This document shows, piece by piece, positions 1 to 8,244 of a DNA stretch of 64,000 nt; the first letter of the stretch is position 1; every line of letters begins with the position of its first letter. This DNA is from JARIHD01 sp964503715 (GTDB lineage Bacteria; Patescibacteriota; Saccharimonadia; Saccharimonadales; UBA4665): assembly GCA_964503715.1 (NCBI GenBank), contig CAZDAD010000002.1, positions 1 to 64,000 of the forward strand. Reading direction: 5' to 3'. The notes under the pieces were generated by a model that searched no databases, was not told the origin of the DNA, and was given only the letters and a program-made list of their open reading frames with translations. Position numbers and translations under genes: made by a program.

Positions 1-1112
1 TTGTCATAGATGCTCGAATCCGCCGATCGAGCACGGGACGCTACACAGATCGCCTGCTCGAACACCTGCAAGATATAGATGACTTCCATAAATACACCGT
101 TCTAATACAGCCAGATGACCCCTGGAAGCCTAAACACAGCGCCAAAAACTTCACAGCAGTACCTTGTAAATACAAACAGTTCAGTTTTAACCTCACCGAA
201 CAGCTAGGTTTTGTCCATCAGCTTCACAAACTCAAACCGAGCCTAGTTCACTTCACTATGACCCAGCAGCCGATATTCTACTTCGGTAATATCGTCACGA
301 CCACTCACGATCTGACAATGTTCAGATACGTCAGGCGTGGCAATACCCCCAAACCCATATTCCAAATCAAGATGCTGGCATACAGGTTTTTATTCAATTG
401 GAGCCACAAAAAATCTAATAAAATTATTGTCCCTACGCAATACGTTGCCGAAGATTTAGCAGCCTATGATACTTCTACCAAGGACAAAATCGAGGTCACA
501 CATGAAGCCAGTGAACCAAGCCTAGCCAAGCGCAGCCGTCGGCCCGCAGAAGTCAATGAAGCTGATGACTTTATTATGTACCTCGGCAATGCCTTTCCGC
601 ACAAAAATCTCCAGAAATTAGTCGAGGCACTCAAGATTATAAGTAAGTCTAAGCCCAACTTAAAACTAGTTCTGGTTGGTAAAAAAGATATCCACTACGA
701 AGAACTTGAGCAGTACGTCAAGGGCAATAATATTGCGAACGTCATAATAACGGGCTTCTTGCCCGATGAAGAAGCTAAGTGGCTATACGAGAACTGCCAG
801 TCCTATGTATTCCCTTCACTCAGCGAAGGTTTTGGCCTTCCGGGGCTTGAGGCGATGTCGCATGGTGCAGTTGTGGTGTCCAGTAATGCGACCTGCTTGC
901 CAGAGGTCTATGGTGAGGCTGCTCACTACTTCGATCCACAGGATTCTAAAGACATTGCGAAGCGTCTTCTCGAAGTCATCGATGACGAACTGCGTCAAAA
1001 AGTTCTGAGAGCCGCCGCCAAGAAGCAGCTTACAAAATTCTCATGGCAAGCCATGGCCGAAAAGACCCTATTGGTGTACAAAGAAGTCCTCGAGCCCGAC
1101 ACCAACGACTAA
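1..1112 (+). CDS. GT4-family glycosyltransferase, 5'-truncated by window edge
   Basis: Glycosyltransferase of the GT-B fold (GT4/RfaG-like), expected to move a sugar from an NDP-sugar onto a cell-surface glycan in the cytoplasm. The frame is open to the left edge (codons from base 3, beginning V-I-D-A-R-I-R), so the true start lies outside and 369 residues are visible. The C-terminal nucleotide-sugar domain is clear: MYLGNAFPHKN, LVLVGKKD, and FPSLSEGFGLPGLEAM, which contains the retaining-enzyme E-x7-E pair. The first in-window Met (258) is inside the N-terminal domain and is not the start. The gene converges on jag with only two bases between stop codons. The acceptor cannot be told. Confidence 0.9.
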   Translation, partial: VIDARIRRSSTGRYTDRLLEHLQDIDDFHKYTVLIQPDDPWKPKHSAKNFTAVPCKYKQFSFNLTEQLGFVHQLHKLKPSLVHFTMTQQPIFYFGNIVTTTHDLTMFRYVRRGNTPKPIFQIKMLAYRFLFNWSHKKSNKIIVPTQYVAEDLAAYDTSTKDKIEVTHEASEPSLAKRSRRPAEVNEADDFIMYLGNAFPHKNLQKLVEALKIISKSKPNLKLVLVGKKDIHYEELEQYVKGNNIANVIITGFLPDEEAKWLYENCQSYVFPSLSEGFGLPGLEAMSHGAVVVSSNATCLPEVYGEAAHYFDPQDSKDIAKRLLEVIDDELRQKVLRAAAKKQLTKFSWQAMAEKTLLVYKEVLEPDTND

Positions 1113-1114
1113 AA

Positions 1115-1597
1115 CTACTCTTCGTCAGTTTCTTCGGAAGGGCTAGACTCAGACGCTCTCAGTACGATATGCCTGTCTCGACCCTCACCTTCGGATTCAC
1201 TCAAAAGACTGTACTCTTGCGCCAGCTTGTGCACAGTGCGCCTGTCGGCGGCATTCATGGGCTTTAGATGCATCGGCTCACCAGTCTCTTTGACCTTCTT
1301 AACCCACTCTTCGGCCCTGTCAGATATTCTCTGGGCACGTTGTTTTTTGTAATCAGCTACATCCACATTAACGCGAGTATATTCATATCCTTGGTTCTTG
1401 AGCGCATTGCTAACCAGAAATTGTAGTGAACGCATAGTATCACCGTGCTGACCAATCAGAAAGCCGTTCAGGTGCGTCGATGGAACGTCAAGCTCGATCA
1501 CATCATCCTCGCTAGTAGCATATACATCAGTATTAAGCCCAAAGAATGACAGAATGTCCTCAAGATACTTTTTGGCGTATTGAATTGATTCTTCCAC
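1115..1597 (-). CDS. jag: Jag/KhpB-like RNA-binding protein (KH + R3H)
   Basis: Predicted single-stranded RNA-binding protein of the Jag/KhpB (SpoIIIJ-associated) family, linked in other bacteria to cell elongation and division. At 160 aa it has a type II KH-like segment with the loop GFLIGQHGD (about residues 45-65) and an R3H motif (AADRRTVHKLAQEY, about 113-126). The N-terminal Jag-N domain of longer homologues is absent. It starts with GTG at 1597, which shares its first base with the yidC stop (TAGTG), and a GGAGG lies just upstream inside yidC, so translation is coupled to yidC. The order rpmH-rnpA-yidC-jag is the usual origin-side arrangement. Function is inferred from family and context. 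Confidence 0.88.
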   Translation of the reverse strand: MEESIQYAKKYLEDILSFFGLNTDVYATSEDDVIELDVPSTHLNGFLIGQHGDTMRSLQFLVSNALKNQGYEYTRVNVDVADYKKQRAQRISDRAEEWVKKVKETGEPMHLKPMNAADRRTVHKLAQEYSLLSESEGEGRDRHIVLRASESSPSEETDEE

Positions 1598-2544
1598 TAC
1601 TTTTTCCTCCGTTTCTTGGTAGTACTACTCCCCTTTGCAGAGCTTTTTGTAGTAGAGGTTTTGGTATTTGTAATAGATACAACTCGAGCTTCTTGAGCTT
1701 TCTTCTCACGCTGAACGGCTGTTGTAGTCTTAGTCTCCATCTCTTCAACATCTTCACGCAGTACAACTGTCTGCTGTATAAAGGCCACGATACCACTAAC
1801 TAGCCAGTAGAGGCTTAGGGCAGCCGCAAGATGGATAGTCACCATCACCACCATTGCAGGCAACAGGAATGTCAAATTGCGCGACATGGCAGCGTTCAGC
1901 TCTCCTTGATCCGCCTCTTTACCATCCTTCGCTTCACGAAGAATATCCCTAACTTTCTTCTGGTCACCAGCGTTCGGTAGCAACTGCTTGCTTTGGAAAA
2001 ACTGCACTATGGCACTGGCCAAAACTAGAACTAGTGCAGGCCAGTATATCCCCGACGCACTAAGCGCTGACTTGGTTAAATCTATGGCCCCAAATAAGGT
2101 TGAATCGAACTTACTAATGTTGGTTGCCAATTCCTTCATCCAATCTAGATGCTGAATAAAGGGATATGAGAAGCTAACCAGAGAATGCGGATCAGCCAAA
2201 ATCTTCTGCAAACCAGAGTATAGGCCAATCAATATCGGTAGCTGAACAAACATCAGTCCTATCTGTCCAAATGGATTAATACCACGCTCTTTGTAGAGCT
2301 CCATCATCAGTACCTGCTCTTTGCGCCTATCGCCGTTGGCCTTCTTTTTGATGGCTTTCAGCTCAGGCTGAATCTTTCGCATTAGCTTAGTCTGGTGTAA
2401 TTGCTTCTTTAGTAGTGGCCACAAAAGTAACCTTACTAGTATCGTGAACAGTATAATTGCCAGACCAAAGTTGTGACCTGGAATAAGTGCATAAATTGCC
2501 ACCAAAATATTAAATAGTGGCTGAACTATTAGTGTTGTGAACAT
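1597..2544 (-). CDS. yidC: YidC/Oxa1 membrane protein insertase
   Basis: Inserts and folds membrane proteins, alone or with SecYEG, in the cytoplasmic membrane. At 315 aa it is the short form without the large periplasmic domain of Gram-negative YidC. Visible are an N-terminal hydrophobic segment, the conserved cytoplasmic hairpin region (KLMRKIQPELKAIKKK, residues about 54-70), INPFGQIGLMFVQLPILIGLYSG around 88-112, and C-terminal helices ending with SLYWLVSGIVAFIQQ. The tail is rich in Lys/Ser/Thr and ends KKRRKK, a likely ribosome or RNA contact. It lies 21 bp after rnpA. A -10-like TATAGT 8 nt before ATG suggests an extra leaderless start. Confidence 0.94.
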   Translation of the reverse strand: MFTTLIVQPLFNILVAIYALIPGHNFGLAIILFTILVRLLLWPLLKKQLHQTKLMRKIQPELKAIKKKANGDRRKEQVLMMELYKERGINPFGQIGLMFVQLPILIGLYSGLQKILADPHSLVSFSYPFIQHLDWMKELATNISKFDSTLFGAIDLTKSALSASGIYWPALVLVLASAIVQFFQSKQLLPNAGDQKKVRDILREAKDGKEADQGELNAAMSRNLTFLLPAMVVMVTIHLAAALSLYWLVSGIVAFIQQTVVLREDVEEMETKTTTAVQREKKAQEARVVSITNTKTSTTKSSAKGSSTTKKRRKK

Positions 2545-2552
2545 ATGATAAT

Positions 2553-2558
2553 ACTATA
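2553..2558 (-). promoter_or_regulatory. -10 box (TATAGT) for leaderless yidC transcript
   Basis: TATAGT on the minus strand ends 8 nt before the yidC ATG at 2544 and no purine-rich ribosome site lies between. A transcript starting at the usual distance would begin at or next to the ATG. No convincing -35 was seen; this is inference from spacing. Confidence 0.4.
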
Positions 2559-2565
2559 GCATGTA

Positions 2566-2910
2566 CTAGAGGATAGAAGCCTTTTTCAGCAAATCTACAA
2601 CAATCTGGCGCAACTGATCAGCAGGAACGCTAGCCAGCTGCTCATTATAAACGGTAATGGCCATGTCGTAGGGCTCTAAATCGCCACGTAGCTCAGTCCG
2701 AATAATTTCATAGATACGCCGACGTATCCTATTGCGGACCACCGCTGATTTGTGAACCCGCTTACTTACAACAACAGCCGCCCGATAATACTGATTGCGG
2801 CGATTGAGTATATAGCGCATATTTGCGTACTGGCCACGAACTGTTTGGCCCTTTTGATAAACAAAACGAAGACTGCCGCGTCCCTGAAACCGATGTTTCG
2901 TGTGGATCAT
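2566..2910 (-). CDS. rnpA: Ribonuclease P protein component
   Basis: Basic protein subunit that helps the RNase P RNA bind pre-tRNA and mature its 5' end. The 114 aa and high Arg/Lys content fit the family (about 110-125 aa). The family signature is seen as VVRNRIRRRIYEIIR (about residues 57-71), corresponding to the RNR motif that contacts the catalytic RNA. It lies directly after rpmH, the nearly universal rpmH-rnpA pairing. The RNase P RNA gene is not in this window. Confidence 0.95.
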   Translation of the reverse strand: MIHTKHRFQGRGSLRFVYQKGQTVRGQYANMRYILNRRNQYYRAAVVVSKRVHKSAVVRNRIRRRIYEIIRTELRGDLEPYDMAITVYNEQLASVPADQLRQIVVDLLKKASIL

Positions 2911-2947
2911 ATACGAGCAGTCCTCGTTAGGTTTTTATTAATCTGGT

Positions 2948-3085
2948 CTAGTGCGATAAACGCACGCGGCCCTTAAGGCGGCGGCGCTTGAGTACAACTC
3001 GGCCCGCACGACTTGCCATTCGCTTTAGGAAACCATGTTCCTTAGAGCGCTGGCGCTTCTTTGGTTGATATGTTCGCTTTGGCAT
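2948..3085 (-). CDS. rpmH: 50S ribosomal protein L34
   Basis: Large-subunit ribosomal protein of 45 aa. The translation begins MPKRTYQPKKRQRSKEHG and continues FLKRMASRAGRVVLKRRR, the standard L34 pattern of a basic tail plus a helix. Length and sequence match the family well. It is the first gene of the leftward operon rpmH-rnpA-yidC-jag, facing away from dnaA, with the origin region directly upstream. Confidence 0.97.
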   Translation of the reverse strand: MPKRTYQPKKRQRSKEHGFLKRMASRAGRVVLKRRRLKGRVRLSH

Positions 3086-3412
3086 AATTACTTCTACTTT
3101 ACCTTATTTGAGGTCAGTTAGGCAAACGGCTGATACCGCATACCACAGACTTATATTTTTTACAGTGTTAAATCCAGAATAAGTGAAAATAACAATATTT
3201 ACCCCCGTGAGTATAGCAAGTTTTCCACTTTTAGCCAAGATGTTTCCACAGTTTTACAGATAAGATATGTGCTTGTGCATAAGTCACCCCTAGTGTGTCG
3301 AAAAAGTAGGTATCGATTTTTTTACACCAGTAAATGTGTGGAAAAGTCCCCGCCACTAGTTTATAGTTAGTTGTATCAACGTGTGCAGATAACCAGGAGA
3401 GAGGGTACAAAC
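3086..3412. other. oriC region, upstream part (rpmH-dnaA intergenic)
   Basis: A 327-bp AT-rich gap between divergent rpmH and dnaA without a supportable gene. It contains DnaA-box-like 9-mers: TTATGCACA (minus strand, 3274-3282, a full match to TTATNCACA), TTTTCCACA (minus strand, 3337-3345), TTTTCCACT (plus, 3221-3229) and GTTTCCACA (plus, 3242-3250). Together with a second cluster after dnaA this suggests a bipartite origin. It must also hold the rpmH and dnaA promoters, which I could not place with confidence. Confidence 0.75.
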
Positions 3413-4792
3413 GTGCATAGCAGTGTGTGGCAGGCGGTTTTGGGTGAAATCGAGGTCTCGGTTTCTCATGGCGTCTATGTCACCTGGTTCAAAAACACTG
3501 CCCTCCTCGACAAAACAGAAGATACGGTTACCATTGGCGTTCCTAATGTTTTCTTCAAGCAACAGATGGAGCGTAAATATAACCAACTTATATTGGACCT
3601 GCTTCGCAAGAACGGTCTCAACCCCAAGAAAGTGGAGTACAAAACCCATAATTTCTCACTCCATAGCACCACGGCAGATAAAGCTCGCAACGATGAGCCC
3701 ATAAAGCTCGATTCCTTAACAGAACTCGGTTCGCCTACTACATCAACAAAAGCATCAACCAACCCATACGAAGTTCGCCAGGGTCTCAATATTAAGTACA
3801 CTTTTGAAAGTTTTATCGTTGGGTCAGGAAATGAACTAGCCTACGCCGCCTGCCAAGCGGTGGCATCACAGCCAGGCATCAAATACAATCCACTATTCCT
3901 GTATGGTGGAGTTGGTATTGGCAAAACTCACCTTATACAAGCTGTTGGCAACGCTGTACTCCAGAATAACCCCAAAGCTAGTGTAGTTTATGTAACAAGT
4001 GAGCAGTTCGTAAAAGAGTTTGTCGATGCCCTACGCTTCAAGAAAAACACTGATTTTGCCGATCACTACCGAACGGCTGATGTTCTAATAGTAGATGATA
4101 TTCAATTCCTGGCAGGCAAAGAAAAAATTCAGGAAGAATTCTTCCATACTTTCAATGCCCTTCACCAGACCAACAAGCAGATAATACTAAGTAGCGATCG
4201 CCCACCCGGTGAAATCCCCACACTCGAAGAGAGGCTTAGGTCTAGGTTTGTCTGGGGAATGAGTATAGACATGCAAAACCCTGACTTCGAAACTCGTTGT
4301 GCGATTCTACAGACCAAAGCTCAACTCCGTGGTGTAAATCTCGAATCAGACGTAGCCGAATACCTAGCTACTAACGTTCCCACTAATATTCGTGAACTAG
4401 AGGGAGCCCTCAATAGACTACTCGCTATCTGTGAGATGCGCGGCATAGAGCCAGATATGAACGTTGTCGTCAGTATTATGAGTAGCAACAATCTTAGGCC
4501 TAAGCACGTCAGCGCTAAGCAGATTATCGAAAAGACCGCTAAGCACTTCCATCTATCGATTGATGATATTGTTGGTCCCAAAAGAGACAAGGATATCGTA
4601 GTACCGCGTCAGGTGGCTATGTACATCCTTAGGAGTGAACTGCATCTAAGCTACCCCAAAATAGCCCAAGAACTGGGACGCAAAGACCACACTACCGCAA
4701 TTCACTCTGTAGAAAAGATAGCCAAGGAGATGAACCTTAACCCTGAGCTACGCGAATCTATCGCCACCATCAAGGAGCGTTTGCATGTGTAA
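3413..4792 (+). CDS. dnaA: Chromosomal replication initiator DnaA
   Basis: AAA+ ATPase that binds DnaA boxes, melts the origin and helps load the replicative helicase. I place the start at GTG 3413, after AGGAGAGAGGG, giving 459 aa; the TTG at 3371 would add 14 residues unlike DnaA. Domain I follows (WQAVLGEIEVSVSH...TWFKNT), then a short linker. The AAA+ core has Walker A GGVGIGKT at about residues 165-172 and Walker B VLIVDDIQFL. Domain IV carries the DNA-binding signature KDHTTAIHSVEKI. DnaA-box-like sites flank the gene on both sides, so autoregulation is likely. Confidence 0.97.
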   Translation: MHSSVWQAVLGEIEVSVSHGVYVTWFKNTALLDKTEDTVTIGVPNVFFKQQMERKYNQLILDLLRKNGLNPKKVEYKTHNFSLHSTTADKARNDEPIKLDSLTELGSPTTSTKASTNPYEVRQGLNIKYTFESFIVGSGNELAYAACQAVASQPGIKYNPLFLYGGVGIGKTHLIQAVGNAVLQNNPKASVVYVTSEQFVKEFVDALRFKKNTDFADHYRTADVLIVDDIQFLAGKEKIQEEFFHTFNALHQTNKQIILSSDRPPGEIPTLEERLRSRFVWGMSIDMQNPDFETRCAILQTKAQLRGVNLESDVAEYLATNVPTNIRELEGALNRLLAICEMRGIEPDMNVVVSIMSSNNLRPKHVSAKQIIEKTAKHFHLSIDDIVGPKRDKDIVVPRQVAMYILRSELHLSYPKIAQELGRKDHTTAIHSVEKIAKEMNLNPELRESIATIKERLHV

Positions 4793-5044
4793 AACTTGTG
4801 TAAACCTTGGGCAAAGTGTGTCTAAATATTGTGGTAATGCGCACATTTTGTACCCAACCAACACGCTCGGCCGAATACATTTTGTGGTTAAAGGCTTAGT
4901 TATCTACAGTATTTTACGCACTTTTTACGCCACCTTAAACACAGTCAATTTGATGATTTTCAATCTGTTAATAAGTAATTTATCCACTGTTTACACAAGA
5001 CCAATAATAAGAGCTATAAATTAAGTTAAATAAGGAAATAGGTT
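4793..5044. other. oriC region, downstream part (dnaA-dnaN intergenic)
   Basis: A 252-bp AT-rich gap with DnaA-box-like sites: TTGTGTAAA (minus sense TTTACACAA, 4796-4804), TTATCTACA (4900-4908), TTATCCACT (4980-4988) and TTTACACAA (4990-4998). They are followed by a very AT-rich stretch (about 5003-5040) that could be the unwinding element. A 79-codon reading frame across this region looks accidental. The dnaN promoter must also lie here. Confidence 0.7.
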
Positions 5045-6136
5045 ATGGAGCTGCAAGTCACACAAGAAAATCTAAACAAGGCTCTAGGTACAGTAGCTCG
5101 AGTTGCTAATACTCGTGGCACACTACCTGTACTATCTAATGTTCTTATTAAAACTGTTAACAATCGACTTAGTGTTGCAGCCACTAACCTAGATATTGCT
5201 ATAACTCAATATATTGGTGCAAAAGTTGGTAAAGATGGTGCAATAACCGTTCCTGCTCGTCTAATGCAAGACTTTATTAGTAGTCTACCTGATGGTGTTA
5301 TTAACCTTGAGTTGAATGATTTACACCTGCAAATAACCACCAACCAATACGAATCTGTGATTAATGGTGTCTCGGCTGACGAGTTCCCTGTTATGCCTGC
5401 TATCGAATCTGGTAAATCGTGGAAAATATCTGGTCCACAATTAAAAAAGAGCCTACAACAGGTAGTTATGGCCGCTTCAACAGACGAAGCTCGTCCGATT
5501 CTGACCGGTGTCCTAATTCACACTCAGGACAAGAAGCTATATATGGCGTCTACAGATAGCTATAGGCTTGCCGAAAAGCAGATTAGTGAAGGCGTAGATG
5601 GGGTGTCTCTGTTAGTTCCTGTTTCGGCTATGCAGGATTTACTGCGCATAGTTAGTGATTTTGAGGATGAAGTGGAGATTACTAATGATGACCAGCAAGT
5701 ATTATTCAAGGTTGGTGATATTGAACTCGTAGCCCGCCTAATAGACGGCAAATATCCTGATTATCGCAAGCTTATTCCTCAGAGTTTCGCTGTTAGCGCT
5801 ACACTTAAGCGCGCTGACTTACTCAATGTAACCAAGGTATCTAGTCTTTTCGCCCGTGAAAGCGCTGGTAGTATTACTATAAATATTGATGAAGATGACC
5901 AGAATCTAAGTGTTAAGTCTATTGCTTCACAATTAGGTGAGAACACCGCTGTCGCCAACGCCAAAGTTAACGGAACTGGTGCGATTACCCTAAACTCCCG
6001 ATACTTGCTGGATGCGCTTCATGCCCTATCTGGAGATGATGTGGTGTTTGAGTTCAACGGCAAATTAGAGCCAATTGTTATCCGCGACCCCAAGGGTAGT
6101 GACTATATTCACATCGTCATGCCCCTTAAGTCGTAG
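5045..6136 (+). CDS. dnaN: DNA polymerase III beta subunit (sliding clamp)
   Basis: Ring-shaped processivity clamp holding DNA polymerase III and other partners on DNA. The 363 aa length is normal and three repeated clamp domains can be followed. Recognisable segments include ANTRGTLPVLSNVLI near residues 20-34, STDSYRLAEKQ near 175, and the C-terminal FNGKLEPIVIRDPKGSDYIHIVMPLK, typical of the clamp end. It lies between dnaA and recF. AAGGAAATAGG precedes the ATG and may act as ribosome site. Confidence 0.97.
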   Translation: MELQVTQENLNKALGTVARVANTRGTLPVLSNVLIKTVNNRLSVAATNLDIAITQYIGAKVGKDGAITVPARLMQDFISSLPDGVINLELNDLHLQITTNQYESVINGVSADEFPVMPAIESGKSWKISGPQLKKSLQQVVMAASTDEARPILTGVLIHTQDKKLYMASTDSYRLAEKQISEGVDGVSLLVPVSAMQDLLRIVSDFEDEVEITNDDQQVLFKVGDIELVARLIDGKYPDYRKLIPQSFAVSATLKRADLLNVTKVSSLFARESAGSITINIDEDDQNLSVKSIASQLGENTAVANAKVNGTGAITLNSRYLLDALHALSGDDVVFEFNGKLEPIVIRDPKGSDYIHIVMPLKS

Positions 6137-6171
6137 TTACTTTGTCTGACTTAGTTTATCTGGGCCACTGC

Positions 6172-6177
6172 TACAAT
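6172..6177 (+). promoter_or_regulatory. -10 box (TACAAT) before recF
   Basis: TACAAT ends 8 nt before the recF ATG (6186) in the 49-bp gap after dnaN. There is no Shine-Dalgarno-like sequence in between, consistent with a leaderless start. A possible -35 (TGACTT) lies 18 bp upstream. Confidence 0.45.
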
Positions 6178-6185
6178 ACTTATAG

Positions 6186-7256
6186 ATGATTACAACTATT
6201 CGCCTACAGAACTTTAGATCTTATGCTGATGAATCTTTCGACCTCAGCCCAGGGGTGAATATTATCGTTGGACCCAATGCTAGTGGTAAAACTAATCTTC
6301 TAGAGGCTGTTTTATTGCTAGCCAGAGGTGGTTCATATCGGACCAAAGACGGTAAATTAGTTCACTTTGACTCCGATTGGGCTAGGTTGGACGCTAATCT
6401 GCCCTCCCATAATCGGGTGGTTAAGATAAAACACATTGGCAATTCTAGTGTGTCCGAGAAAGTGTTTGAGTTTGACGACCAAAAAGTCACCAGACTTCAC
6501 CATACTAGAATGTTGCCTGTTGTTTTGTTTGAACCCGACCACCTATCTTTATTAACTGGTTCACCTGATGCTCGGCGACTGTTCATAGATGACCTAATAG
6601 AGCAGCTCAAACCGCAGTATGGTGCTATCAGGAAGCAGTTCAGGCGCGTTTTGGGCCACCGTAATGCCCTTTTGAAGCAAAATCCCACTAGTATTGCCCA
6701 GCAACTTTTTGTATGGAATCTGAGGCTTTCTGAGCTGGCAGGCCAAATAGTCGAGGAACGCCAATGGCTGGTTGAGCAGTTTAGTAGTTATGCCCAGGAA
6801 GTTTACAGCTCATTATCTAGTGACACTAAGGATTTGTCATTTGTTTACGAGAGTAAGCTGCCACTGGAGGGTTATGAGACCTCGTTGCTGAAGAAGCTTG
6901 AGGGCTCGTTAGAGCTGGATATCAAGCGTGGATTTACTGGCAATGGCCCACACCGTGATGACCTGGGTGTTTATTTGGACGGCAAACCAGTAATTGAGGT
7001 GGCCTCTAGGGGTGAGATAAGGACAATCGTACTAGTGCTCAAGGTCACTGAACTCAAACTGTTGGAGGATATATTGGGGCAGCCGCCAATACTACTCTTG
7101 GACGATGTTTTTAGTGAACTCGACACTCGCCGTCGCCAAGCCCTCACCTCTTATGTATCAGGCTACCAGACTTTTATTACCACCACCGACGCAGATGTTG
7201 TGGTGCAGCACTTCACAGACTGCAATATTATTCCACTTAAGTCGCTGACGATGTAA
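6186..7256 (+). CDS. recF: DNA replication and repair protein RecF
   Basis: SMC-like ABC ATPase that loads RecA at gapped DNA with RecO/RecR. The 356-aa product has Walker A GPNASGKT at residues 29-36, the ABC-type signature region ASRGEIRTIVLVLK, and Walker B PPILLLDDVFSELD near the C-terminus, followed by TFITTTDAD. Length and motif order are those of RecF. It is third in the dnaA-dnaN-recF series. The gyrase genes that often follow recF are not present here. Confidence 0.95.
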   Translation: MITTIRLQNFRSYADESFDLSPGVNIIVGPNASGKTNLLEAVLLLARGGSYRTKDGKLVHFDSDWARLDANLPSHNRVVKIKHIGNSSVSEKVFEFDDQKVTRLHHTRMLPVVLFEPDHLSLLTGSPDARRLFIDDLIEQLKPQYGAIRKQFRRVLGHRNALLKQNPTSIAQQLFVWNLRLSELAGQIVEERQWLVEQFSSYAQEVYSSLSSDTKDLSFVYESKLPLEGYETSLLKKLEGSLELDIKRGFTGNGPHRDDLGVYLDGKPVIEVASRGEIRTIVLVLKVTELKLLEDILGQPPILLLDDVFSELDTRRRQALTSYVSGYQTFITTTDADVVVQHFTDCNIIPLKSLTM

Positions 7257-7349
7257 ACTGTAACTATACTTACTTTGGTGAGTAGACTACTTTGGATGTT
7301 CCGAAAACATATCGGACCATAAAGTGTATTGTTTTGCAACAAAATGTGA

Positions 7350-7355
7350 TATAAT
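7350..7355 (+). promoter_or_regulatory. Extended -10 (TGA-TATAAT), leaderless
   Basis: A perfect TATAAT preceded by TGA (extended -10 pattern TGN) ends exactly 6 nt before the ATG at 7362, so transcription would start on the A of the start codon. No ribosome site fits in the gap. Confidence 0.65.
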
Positions 7356-7361
7356 GCGGCC

Positions 7362-8240
7362 ATGAGAAAAGAGATGCAACAAAGTTCTCGCCGCGGCCAG
7401 GAAATAACTGAATCACGGGGGGACGTTATGGATAGAGTTAAGAATGGTCTTAGGGATGTTATTAAGGACAAGAAGAAGGGCCTATTAATAGGTACAGCAG
7501 TGGCTTTGGTGACTGTAGGCTTAGGCGCTGGTATAATTTTTAACCAAAATAATGGTTCAGGTAATCTAGGCGAGTCTAACGGCGCTCTGAATAATCCTTC
7601 CGTTGTATCAAGTAGCGAAAACAAGAATAAACCACGCGTAGAAGTACCAATCAGTGATATCGGTGATTTTGATGTTTATACTCCCAATAAGACACCTAGC
7701 GGATTTGATGATACGTCAACCGTCACACAAGATAAAACTGATGGAGCTTTTCATTCTGAGGGGAATGACGGTGCCTATCTTGTATTCGAGAACGCTATGG
7801 ACACTAATAATGAGGCACCATACTGCACAGTAGAACTCGGTGTTAAAAAATACGACTCTTATGCGTATGATAGTACCTCAAAGTGGCTTGGTGATGGAGT
7901 CCGGGATATTGCAGATAATGTACGGATTAGTCAGTCTATGGTCTACAAAGATTTTACGAATAATCCACCGATTGTTGAAAGGGTCACTGACACAAAGATT
8001 AAATCACGTGATGGGTCGAAACTATATACTTTGCCAACCATTAAAGCGTCAAGCCCAAATAATGGTTTGGTGATTTACTTTGGTGCCGAAAAACTAAAGA
8101 GCGGTAATTATGCTGTCTTTAAGATGCGATGCGAAGATATGCACGGTGTAGATGGGTATAGTGCGAGTAACCCGATTCCTCAAACTGACATCGATAAAGC
8201 ATGGAAGGTTCTCGATACACTTGAGATAAAAGAGAAATAG
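7362..8240 (+). CDS. Membrane-anchored hypothetical protein
   Basis: I do not recognise a family. The 292-aa product has a charged cytoplasmic N-terminus (about 45 aa, Arg/Lys rich), one hydrophobic helix at about residues 45-65 (LLIGTAVALVTVGLGAGIIF), then an extracytoplasmic part with a Ser/Asn-rich linker and a soluble domain of about 200 aa. Only two Cys are seen in the outer domain, a possible disulfide. It begins the accessory stretch right after recF and precedes the type IV secretion block, but faces the opposite way, so a link to secretion is only positional. It ends at a hairpin located inside the convergent neighbour. Confidence 0.75.
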   Translation: MRKEMQQSSRRGQEITESRGDVMDRVKNGLRDVIKDKKKGLLIGTAVALVTVGLGAGIIFNQNNGSGNLGESNGALNNPSVVSSSENKNKPRVEVPISDIGDFDVYTPNKTPSGFDDTSTVTQDKTDGAFHSEGNDGAYLVFENAMDTNNEAPYCTVELGVKKYDSYAYDSTSKWLGDGVRDIADNVRISQSMVYKDFTNNPPIVERVTDTKIKSRDGSKLYTLPTIKASSPNNGLVIYFGAEKLKSGNYAVFKMRCEDMHGVDGYSASNPIPQTDIDKAWKVLDTLEIKEK

Positions 8241-8244
8241 TTCA

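Noticed and set aside
3371..3412. TTG start at 3371 for dnaA
   Set aside because: The added 14 residues do not resemble DnaA domain I, and a purine-rich ribosome site stands before GTG 3413.
4785..5024. 79-codon frame between dnaA and dnaN
   Set aside because: Covers the DnaA-box cluster and AT-rich origin element and starts inside dnaA; no ribosome site or recognisable protein pattern.
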